Below are positions 42,198 through 47,712 of a stretch of DNA of 47,712 nucleotides, in pieces. This DNA is from Halomonas sp. (GTDB lineage: Bacteria > Pseudomonadota > Gammaproteobacteria > Pseudomonadales > Halomonadaceae). The first letter of the stretch is position 1. Each line of letters starts with the position of its first letter. The position numbers and the translations under genes are program-made. The stretch spans positions 1 through 47,712 of the forward strand of contig NZ_JACUUD010000010.1 of NCBI RefSeq assembly GCF_014859505.1. Reading direction: 5' to 3'. The notes below the pieces were generated by a model. The model was not told the origin of the DNA. It was given only the letters and a program-made list of their open reading frames with translations, and ran no database searches.

Positions 42198-42446
42198 ATG
42201 ACGGCCATGTCCCACGAACTGACGGACCACCAGTTGGAGATCCTGGCGCGGGTGCTGCAGCATGGCGGGGTGCTCTCCTCGCCCTTCGGCTACTCCGACG
42301 AGGATGCCCTGCTGCCGGCGCTGCGCGAGAATATCGCGGCACTCGAGGCACGGGGGCTGATCACGGTGACAGCACATGAAGCCCCCGGCCAGGGCGAGAC
42401 CCTGACGCTGACCGAGGAGGGCTATGCGGCCCTCGGCATGACCTGA
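42198..42446 (+). CDS. Small winged-helix-like protein, 82 aa
   Basis: The protein MTAMSHELTDHQLEILARVL continues through PALRENIAALEARGLITVTA and GETLTLTEEGYAALGMT. The pattern helix-helix-strand-strand (L..HQ.EIL.R..., then ALEARGLI and LTLTEEG) is that of a short winged helix, although no DNA-binding evidence exists. There are two possible ATGs (42198 and 42207); neither has a strong ribosome site. It is convergent with the TauE/SafE gene, 25 bp away. I do not know its role. Confidence 0.65.
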   Translation: MTAMSHELTDHQLEILARVLQHGGVLSSPFGYSDEDALLPALRENIAALEARGLITVTAHEAPGQGETLTLTEEGYAALGMT

Positions 42447-42471
42447 CGAGCCGCCATCGCCCGGCTGGGCC

Positions 42472-43299
42472 TCAGGCGGTGAACACCGTGTAGAGCATCT
42501 GCAGCGCCAGGATCATCAGCATGACCGCGAACACCCGCCTGAGGAGCGCCACCGGCAGGCGGTGGGCGAGCCTCGCGCCGAGGGGGGCGGTGAGGATGCT
42601 GAACGGTGCCATGAGCAGCAGGGCGGGCAGGTAGACATAGCCCCAGGCGGCATCCGGCAGGCCGGCGGTGTCCCAGCCGTTGATGACGTAGCCCAGCGCC
42701 CCGGCCAGGGCGATGGGCAGGCCCACCGCGGCCGAGGTGCCGATGGCCTGGGGCAGCCGCACGTTGCACCAGGTCAGGAAGGGCACGGTGAGCGAGCCGC
42801 CGCCGATGGCCACCAGCGCCGAGATGCCGCCGATGCCGAGCCCCGCCCCGGAGAGGCCGACGGGGCCCGGCAGGGTGCGGGTCGGCTTGGGCTTCAGGTT
42901 GACAAGCATCTGCAGCGACATCAGCACCATGAAGGCGGCGAAGAAGATCGCCAGACCGCGGGTCGGCATCAGGGCGGCGATGAAGGTGGCCAGGAAGGTG
43001 CCGGCGAGGATGGCCGGGGTGATGTGGCGCACGATGTGCCAGCGCACCGCGCCGTGCCGGTGGTGCGACCATAGGCTGGCCGAGGCCGACGGCACGATGG
43101 CCGCCATGGCGGTGCCCAGCGCCAGGTGGGCGATATGCTCGTGGGGGACCCCCTGGATCACGAACAGCGAGGTCAGGATCGGCACCATGATGCCGCCGCC
43201 GCCGATGCCGAGCAGGCCGGCCATCAGGCCGACAAAGCTTCCCAGGGCCAGGTAGGCCAGCCACCACAGGGGATCCACGGGCGTCTCCTCGATCGTCAT
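42472..43299 (-). CDS. TauE/SafE-family sulfite/organosulfur exporter-like permease
   Basis: The 275-aa membrane protein has about eight helices arranged in two repeats, each with a glycine-rich TauE signature: GSFVGLMAGLLGIGGGGIMV and GIGGISALVAIGGGSLTVPF. The HHRHGAVRWHIVRHITPAIL loop between repeats is typical. Family members export sulfite, sulfoacetate or other small anions; this sequence does not say which. The ATG at 43299 is chosen; an upstream ATG (about 43320) is in frame. There is no operon partner on its strand. Confidence 0.88.
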   Translation of the reverse strand: MTIEETPVDPLWWLAYLALGSFVGLMAGLLGIGGGGIMVPILTSLFVIQGVPHEHIAHLALGTAMAAIVPSASASLWSHHRHGAVRWHIVRHITPAILAGTFLATFIAALMPTRGLAIFFAAFMVLMSLQMLVNLKPKPTRTLPGPVGLSGAGLGIGGISALVAIGGGSLTVPFLTWCNVRLPQAIGTSAAVGLPIALAGALGYVINGWDTAGLPDAAWGYVYLPALLLMAPFSILTAPLGARLAHRLPVALLRRVFAVMLMILALQMLYTVFTA

Positions 43300-43436
43300 G
43301 GGTTGTCGTGAAGGGGGCATTCTAGTGGAAAACCCGTGCCGACAGGCAATTGCCGGGCCGTGGTACGGTCGGCATGTGCTATGAAGAAGGACAGGGCGTT
43401 GCCACTCCGGCACGCCTGGCGACGGGAGGCATGACG

Positions 43437-43760
43437 ATGATGGAGCGCAAGCAGCGGCTCGAGACCCTGCGGGACGAGCTGGTCGAGCGAATCGAACGCT
43501 ACCGGGACCACAAGGAGCAGCGCGCAGGTCCGCTGGACAAGGACATGGAGGAGCAGGCCATCGAGTTGCAGAATGACGAGGTGGTCGACGCCCTGGAGCG
43601 GGAGGCCGAGGAGGAGCTGCGCCAGGTGATGCACGCCCTCGCGCGCGTCGCTGCCGGGGAGGGTGATCTCTGCGAGGTGTGTGAGGAGCCGATCGCGCCC
43701 GGGCGTCTCGACGCCGTCCCCTTCACCACGCTTTGCCGGCAGTGCGCCGAGCCTCGTTGA
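43437..43760 (+). CDS. DksA/TraR-type C4 zinc finger protein, 107 aa
   Basis: The protein starts MMERKQRLETLRDELVERIE and has a helical hairpin then LDKDMEEQAIELQNDEVVDA. The zinc finger is CEVCEEPIAPGRLDAVPFTT followed by LCRQC, with four cysteines. This is the general arrangement of TraR/YbiI-like DksA relatives that bind RNA polymerase through the secondary channel. The coiled-coil tip Asp pair of DksA is not clearly seen. ATG at 43437 is preferred over 43431 because GGGAGG is then 7 nt away. Probably modulates transcription, but partner promoters are unknown. Confidence 0.85.
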   Translation: MMERKQRLETLRDELVERIERYRDHKEQRAGPLDKDMEEQAIELQNDEVVDALEREAEEELRQVMHALARVAAGEGDLCEVCEEPIAPGRLDAVPFTTLCRQCAEPR

Positions 43761-43831
43761 GTGACCGACGGGACGGGCAGCCCGGGGCGGTGATAGCCTT
43801 GAGGCAGGAATCATCGCTTCGGAGGTCATGC

Positions 43832-44413
43832 ATGAACGTGTGGTATCGATGGTGCGGCCTGGGCGTGATGCTGGTGCTGCTTGCGGGGTGCGGCGGGAAC
43901 GGTAATGAGACCGGAGAGGCGCCGGACGAGCCGGAGCAGGTTGCCCAGCCATCTCCCCCCGCTGAGCCCGAGGCCGAGGTGGAGCCCTTTGCCGAGCCGG
44001 TAGCGATCGAGTTTGCGGTCAGCCTCGGCAGTGACCGGCGCCTGCTGGTGGAAGGGGAGAGCAACCTGCCGGATAACACCCGCCTGCAGGTGGTGGTGGA
44101 GCGAGAGCTCAGCGGCGTCCGCTGGCAGGAGCGTACGACGTTGACGGGCGGTCGCTTCCAGGCCGGCCCCTTTGGATCGGGCAGCGGCCTTCCGGACGGG
44201 GGCTACACCATCACCGTCAATCTCTCCGAAGCCACCGTGCAGCCCACGGACGTTCGCGCACGGATCGGCGAGCGGGGCGAGCACCTGAGTGGCCCGCTGG
44301 TGAGCACCTCGCGTCACGGCCTGGGGCAGGTCGCGAGCGACTCGCGGCGGTTCCTGATCGGAAGCGAACCCCGTCGTACCCACGATAACGTCGAAGTGCT
44401 CGGCGTCGAATAG
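43832..44413 (+). CDS. Acidic putative lipoprotein, 193 aa
   Basis: The signal ends in a lipobox (VLLAGCGGNGNETG), so the protein is anchored in the envelope. An acidic, Pro/Glu-rich linker (about residues 25-60) leads to a beta-rich domain (IEFAVSLGSDRRLLVEGESN, RLQVVVERELSGVRWQERTT) with FQAGPFGSGSGLPDGGYTIT. The latter is reminiscent of a small beta-sandwich. I do not know the family. GGAGG stands 8 nt before the ATG. Its TAG lies in the first copy of a 17-nt tandem repeat. Confidence 0.75.
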   Translation: MNVWYRWCGLGVMLVLLAGCGGNGNETGEAPDEPEQVAQPSPPAEPEAEVEPFAEPVAIEFAVSLGSDRRLLVEGESNLPDNTRLQVVVERELSGVRWQERTTLTGGRFQAGPFGSGSGLPDGGYTITVNLSEATVQPTDVRARIGERGEHLSGPLVSTSRHGLGQVASDSRRFLIGSEPRRTHDNVEVLGVE

Positions 44414-44452
44414 CACTGGGCGTTGAATAGCACCGGGTGTCGAATAGCATGG
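44402..44452. repeat. 17-nt tandem repeat (three copies) at a stop codon
   Basis: GGCGTCGAATAGCACTG, GGCGTTGAATAGCACCG and GGTGTCGAATAGCATGG follow each other exactly. The first copy includes the TAG stop of the lipoprotein gene. Each copy carries GAATAGCA, so the stop is present three times, in different frames because 17 is not a multiple of three. Confidence 0.85.
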
Positions 44453-44505
44453 AAGCGCGAACGGCGCTCGGGATCGAGTCGCGAGGGCGGGGTGCCAGCG
44501 CTACG

Positions 44506-45111
44506 TCAGAGCGGCGAGGCCTGCCAGCGGGCCAGGAGCATGCCCAGCAAGCGGGTGTCATGGGCAGCTGGGTGGGCAGTGGCGTCGCCCTCCCCGCAGA
44601 ACTGCAGTCCTCCATCCTCCCGCTGGGAAACCCGGCGGACCCAAAGCTGGCCGTCCTCCTCCACCAGGTAGAGGCCCGGCTCGCGAAAGTCCTCCGTGGG
44701 GGCCAAGGCAACGAGGTCGTGATCGCCCAGGAAATCGAAGGTATCGCCCGGCGCTGGGGTCAGCAGGTAGCACTCCTTGTGCCATCGCTGGCCTTGCCCT
44801 TGCGGTATGGGTAGCAGGTCATCGGGCACTTCGATGCGGCCGGCAACAGGGTCCTGCCAGGGCGCGGGAGGCTGACGACGCAGGTAGAGGGGCGCTGGCC
44901 GGTCCCCTCTGTTGCCTTCGAGCAGCCTCGACAGCGGGCAATCCAGTGCCTGGGCCAGGGCTACCAGCCGCTCATGGCCTATCTGGCGAATGGCACCGGA
45001 CTCCCAGTAGGAGATGGTCACATCGGAGACGCCAACCCGACGGGCCAGGGCTGCCTTGTTGAGGTTAGCCTCCAGCCGGAGTTCCTTGATGCGCGGGCCT
45101 AGTGAATCCAT
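44506..45111 (-). CDS. XRE-family regulator with degenerate S24 (LexA-like) domain
   Basis: The 201-aa protein has a HTH (residues 8-62, LNKAALARRVGVSDVTISYW) like phage cI-type repressors. The C-terminal part resembles the LexA/S24 fold: GDTFDFLGDHDLVALAPTED then GLYLVEEDGQLWVRRVSQRE. The catalytic Ser-Met-x-Pro is absent and the catalytic Lys position reads Arg (VRRV). It should therefore not self-cleave and probably works as a dimeric repressor or sensor. No other phage gene is present, so it is unlikely to belong to a prophage. Confidence 0.85.
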   Translation of the reverse strand: MDSLGPRIKELRLEANLNKAALARRVGVSDVTISYWESGAIRQIGHERLVALAQALDCPLSRLLEGNRGDRPAPLYLRRQPPAPWQDPVAGRIEVPDDLLPIPQGQGQRWHKECYLLTPAPGDTFDFLGDHDLVALAPTEDFREPGLYLVEEDGQLWVRRVSQREDGGLQFCGEGDATAHPAAHDTRLLGMLLARWQASPL

Positions 45112-45233
45112 CTATCCATCCTGTCGTTGCATGGGTTGTCTTATCTGAACGTAGAAAGGGCCGGTGCGATCATCGGGGATCCCGTGAGGCTGTGCAATAT
45201 CTCCCATCAACGCTGAGCCACCGCTGATGCCGG

Positions 45234-45977
45234 TCACCAGGCCACGGTTTCGCCGGCCCAGTCGTGGAAGCTGGCGGCCCCCCCGAGCGGGCGCTCGCCC
45301 AGCACCGCGAGAAGTCGCTCGGCCACGAAGGCCGGCGTGAACAGCTTGCCTTCCGGCACGCGGGCCTGGAAGGGGCGTGAGAGTCCGGTATCTGTGGTAC
45401 CGGGATGCAGGCAGACCACGGCGAGGCTCCTGTTGAGCCGTCGGAGTTCCACCGCGGCGGTTCTCATCAGCATGTTGTGGGCCGCCTTGCTGGCGCGATA
45501 GGCGTACCAGCCGCCCAGGCGATTGTCCTCGATGGAGCCGACCCGGGCAGAGAGGCTTGCCACCAGCGCCGGGTGCTGACCCTTCAGGCTGGGCTGCAGG
45601 GCCTGCAGCAGCAGGGCCGGGGTCGCGGCATTGACGTGGAACAGGTGCGCCATGGCCTCGGCGTCGAGGTCGTCGAGCTTCTTTTCGGGGTGAATGCCGA
45701 GCGCCTCGTCATGGAGCATGCCGAGGGTATTGAAGACCAGATGGAGCGGCGTGCCGTTCAGGTGGGCGGCCAGGCGCTCGCGCCCCTCGGGCGTGGTGAG
45801 GTCGGCAGTCAGCGACTCGAAGCGGGTATCGTCAACCTGGGCCCCTGGCTGTCGGCTGACGCCGATCACTCGCCCCGGCCTGAGGCTGGCCAGCAGGGCA
45901 TCCACTATCGCGCCGCCGATGCCGCCGCCGGCGCCGGTCACCAGCGTGGTAAAACCCTCGGGAAGTTGCACAAGCAT
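45234..45977 (-). CDS. Short-chain dehydrogenase/reductase
   Basis: The 247-aa SDR has the NAD(P) turn TGAGGGIGGAIV, the NTLG motif (HLVFNTLGMLHDEALG) in place of the usual NNAG, the catalytic Ser (SLSARVGSIEDNR) and YRASK. It resembles the CsgA/C-factor-like subgroup, which is often of unknown substrate. GGAG lies 6-7 nt before the ATG at 45977, so the longer track frame (to 46112) is not used. It runs opposite to gltX, with 144 bp between the two starts that also contain the gltX promoter. Confidence 0.88.
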   Translation of the reverse strand: MLVQLPEGFTTLVTGAGGGIGGAIVDALLASLRPGRVIGVSRQPGAQVDDTRFESLTADLTTPEGRERLAAHLNGTPLHLVFNTLGMLHDEALGIHPEKKLDDLDAEAMAHLFHVNAATPALLLQALQPSLKGQHPALVASLSARVGSIEDNRLGGWYAYRASKAAHNMLMRTAAVELRRLNRSLAVVCLHPGTTDTGLSRPFQARVPEGKLFTPAFVAERLLAVLGERPLGGAASFHDWAGETVAW

Positions 45978-46073
45978 GGTGCTCTCCAGGTTATCCGGAT
46001 CGAATGCCGAGACATTGACCGCGATCCTGTCGGATGATTCCCCGCGACGGCTGCTGACGCGGCGGCAGGTGCG

Positions 46074-46079
46074 TATAAT
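46074..46079 (+). promoter_or_regulatory. -10 element of the gltX promoter
   Basis: TATAAT at 46074-46079 lies 43 nt before the gltX ATG. CTGCTG (46051-46056) is 17 bp upstream and is only a weak -35. Confidence 0.6.
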
Positions 46080-46121
46080 GTCTTCGTTCATCCACCCTCG
46101 GATCCGGGACACCGCAACGAC

Positions 46122-47603
46122 ATGACCGTACGCACGCGTATCGCGCCGTCACCGACCGGCGATCCCCACGTCGGCACCGCCTACATCGCCCTGTTCAACC
46201 TCTGCTTCGCCCGCCAGCACGGCGGCCAGTTCATCCTGCGCATCGAGGATACCGACCGGGTGCGCTCGACACCCGAGTCGGAGCAGATGATTCTCGACTC
46301 GCTGCGCTGGCTGGGTCTCGACTGGGACGAGGGCCCCGACGTGGGAGGTCCCCATGGTCCCTACCGGCAGAGCGAGCGCGGCGACATCTACGCAGAGTAC
46401 GCTCGCCAGCTGATCGAGGCGGGGCACGCCTTCAAGTGCTACCGCACCAGCGAGGAGCTCGACGAGCTGCGTGAGGCGCGCAAGGCCGCCGGCATGCAGC
46501 TGGCGCTCAAGCCCGCCGACCTGGCCCTGCCCGCCGATGAGCAGGCGCGCCGCGAGACGGAGGGCTGGCCCCATGTGGTGCGCATGGCGGTGCCTGCCAG
46601 CGGCACCTGCGTGATCCGGGACATGCTGCGGGGCACCATCGAAGTGGACTGGGCCCAGGTGGATGCCCAGATCCTGCTCAAGTCCGACGGCATGCCCACC
46701 TATCACCTGGCCAATGTGGTCGACGACCACCTGATGGGCATCACCCATGTGCTGCGCGGCGAGGAGTGGATCAACTCGGCGCCCAAGCACCAGCTCCTCT
46801 ATGAGTATTTCGGCTGGGAGATGCCCGAGCTCTGCCACATGCCGCTGCTGCGCAACCCCGACAAGTCGAAGCTTTCCAAGCGCAAGAACCCGACCTCGAT
46901 CAACTACTACCGGCGCATGGGCTTCCTGCCCCAGGCGGTGATCAACTATCTGGGCCGCATGGGCTGGTCGATGCCTGACGAGCGCGAGAAGTTCAGCCTC
47001 GACGAGATGATGGCCCACTTCGATATCCAGCGGGTTTCCCTGGGTGGCCCGGTGTTCGACCTGGAGAAGCTGACCTGGCTCAATGGCCTCTATATCCGCG
47101 AGGAGCTCGACGACGAGGGCTTCCTCAAGGTGCTGATGGAGTGGGCCTTCAACGAGCGCTACGTGAAGGAGATCCTGCCCCAGGTGCGTCCACGGGTGGA
47201 GACCCTCTCCGAGGTGGTGCCCCTGGCCGGCCACTTCTTCTCTGGCCTGCCGCGCATCACCGAGGAGAGCTTCGACGGCGTCAAGCTGGGCCGAGAGGAC
47301 CTGCTCAGACTGCTGCAGTTCCTGGTGTGGCGCTTCGAGGTCGTGCCAGCGTGGGACAAGGAGGCCCTGCTGGGCGAGGTGAAGGCGCTGGCCGGCCATT
47401 TCGATCTGAAGATGAAGGAGTTCCTGGCGCCGGTGTTCATCGCCATTACCGGCTCCGCCGCCAGCACCTCGGTGATGGACGCCATGGCGATTATCGGCTC
47501 CGACATGACCCGGGCGCGCCTGCGCCACGCCATCGAGGTGCTCGGTGGCGTCTCCAAGAAGCAGGCCAAGCGGTTCGAGAAGGAGTTCCGCGAACTCGCT
47601 TGA
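46122..47603 (+). CDS. gltX: Glutamyl-tRNA synthetase
   Basis: The 493-aa class I synthetase charges tRNA-Glu. The HIGH-type motif is [12 protein letters not shown] (about residues 9-20), the KMSKS-type motif is [10 protein letters not shown] (about 247), and the RIEDTD and [11 protein letters not shown] segments are also conserved. Its length and the C-terminal anticodon-binding helices ([16 protein letters not shown]) match the bacterial discriminating enzyme. It follows a TATAAT promoter and is divergent from the SDR gene. Downstream is a promoter for the tRNA-Ala gene, so gltX probably ends a single-gene unit. Confidence 0.98.
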   Translation: MTVRTRIAPSPTGDPHVGTAYIALFNLCFARQHGGQFILRIEDTDRVRSTPESEQMILDSLRWLGLDWDEGPDVGGPHGPYRQSERGDIYAEYARQLIEAGHAFKCYRTSEELDELREARKAAGMQLALKPADLALPADEQARRETEGWPHVVRMAVPASGTCVIRDMLRGTIEVDWAQVDAQILLKSDGMPTYHLANVVDDHLMGITHVLRGEEWINSAPKHQLLYEYFGWEMPELCHMPLLRNPDKSKLSKRKNPTSINYYRRMGFLPQAVINYLGRMGWSMPDEREKFSLDEMMAHFDIQRVSLGGPVFDLEKLTWLNGLYIREELDDEGFLKVLMEWAFNERYVKEILPQVRPRVETLSEVVPLAGHFFSGLPRITEESFDGVKLGREDLLRLLQFLVWRFEVVPAWDKEALLGEVKALAGHFDLKMKEFLAPVFIAITGSAASTSVMDAMAIIGSDMTRARLRHAIEVLGGVSKKQAKRFEKEFRELA

Positions 47604-47611
47604 TTTCCTGT

Positions 47612-47640
47612 TGACGAAGACGAGTCGAATCAGTACTATG
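47612..47640 (+). promoter_or_regulatory. Strong sigma70 promoter of the tRNA-Ala gene
   Basis: TTGACG at 47612-47617 and TACTAT at 47635-47640 are 17 bp apart. The region just after the -10 is GC-rich, as in promoters under stringent control. The start would be near 47648, about 12 nt before the mature tRNA. Confidence 0.85.
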
Positions 47641-47652
47641 CGACTCGTCTTC
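47617..47652. repeat. 12-bp inverted repeat overlapping the tRNA promoter
   Basis: GAAGACGAGTCG (47617-47628) is the exact reverse complement of CGACTCGTCTTC (about 47641-47652). The loop of about 12 nt contains the -10 element. In RNA from gltX it would form a hairpin; in DNA it could be a protein site. Confidence 0.8.
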
Positions 47653-47659
47653 AGGGCAC

Positions 47660-47712
47660 GGGGCCTTAGCTCAGCTGGGAGAGCGCAACACTGGCAGTGT
47701 TGAGGTCAGCGG
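47660..47712 (+). tRNA. tRNA-Ala (anticodon GGC), 3' end beyond the window
   Basis: The 5' acceptor strand GGGGCCU is followed by UA, the D-stem GCUC and loop AGCUGGGA, GAGC, then the anticodon stem CAACA, loop CUGGCAG and UGUUG. The loop gives anticodon GGC, hence alanine. The T-arm and 3' acceptor strand lie past base 47712. Confidence 0.95.

Noticed and set aside
44437-44814. 125-aa plus-strand ORF over the regulator gene
   Set aside because: It starts within the tandem repeat and runs antisense to the XRE gene, whose HTH is clear; no ribosome site.
44506-45111. Prophage or integrated element signalled by the cI-like regulator
   Set aside because: No integrase, structural gene or attachment repeat is near; its neighbours are ordinary chromosomal genes.

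Overview
The window looks like chromosome of a high-GC gammaproteobacterium, most likely Halomonas or another member of the Halomonadaceae. This is inferred from protein character (TrkH-type K+ uptake, cyanate cluster, gltX followed by a tRNA-Ala) and codon use; no marker gene settles it. About 50 genes are packed tightly, mostly in operons with 4-nt start/stop overlaps. No IS element, prophage, rRNA or CRISPR array is visible. || 1-7.3 kb: the tail of an unknown gene, a small Lys/Glu-rich protein, a MOSC protein, then a potassium operon (trkH, a short KdpD-like kinase, a KdpE-like regulator) that ends in a trkA reduced to 16 codons. An alpha/beta hydrolase follows, split by an extra C in a C7 run. 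|| 7.3-18.3 kb: a copper region of two divergent operons. The minus operon carries a Met-rich Spy-like protein, a CopA ATPase, a DUF2933-like mini-protein, a small Cys protein, a 53-aa membrane protein missing from the ORF track, and a DUF411 protein. Its promoter has a MerR-like 20-bp spacer. The plus operon carries a second small Cys protein, a Tat-exported multicopper oxidase, a BNR-type lipoprotein, lgt, a ferredoxin-like metal-binding protein, a four-helix membrane protein and a cardiolipin synthase. The last four are chained by 4-nt overlaps. || 18.4-24.9 kb: an L,D-transpeptidase; an operon of 2OG-Fe(II) oxygenase, PAS histidine kinase and FixJ-like regulator; two divergent Nudix hydrolases; a YqfO-like protein; a fasciclin-domain protein. 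|| 25.0-31.0 kb: a cyanate cluster (cynA-cynB-cynD-cynS) divergent from a sigma54 activator (cynF-like). The spacer holds a -24/-12 promoter, an IHF-like site and three iterated palindromes, so the circuit can be read from the DNA. || 31.0-39.6 kb: a hydrolase; a candidate structured sRNA with its own promoter and terminator; a MexAB-OprM/TtgABC-type efflux operon; a crotonase-fold protein lacking both catalytic glutamates; a TetR/AcrR regulator. Matching 16-bp AcrR-like operators lie upstream of both the pump and the regulator. || 39.7-47.7 kb: mainly housekeeping genes: an aspartoacylase-like Zn hydrolase, dusA, small zinc-ribbon and winged-helix-like proteins, TauE/SafE, a DksA/TraR zinc finger, a lipoprotein, an XRE/S24-like regulator, an SDR, gltX and a truncated tRNA-Ala(GGC). 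Two 16-17-nt tandem repeat arrays start at gene stop codons.
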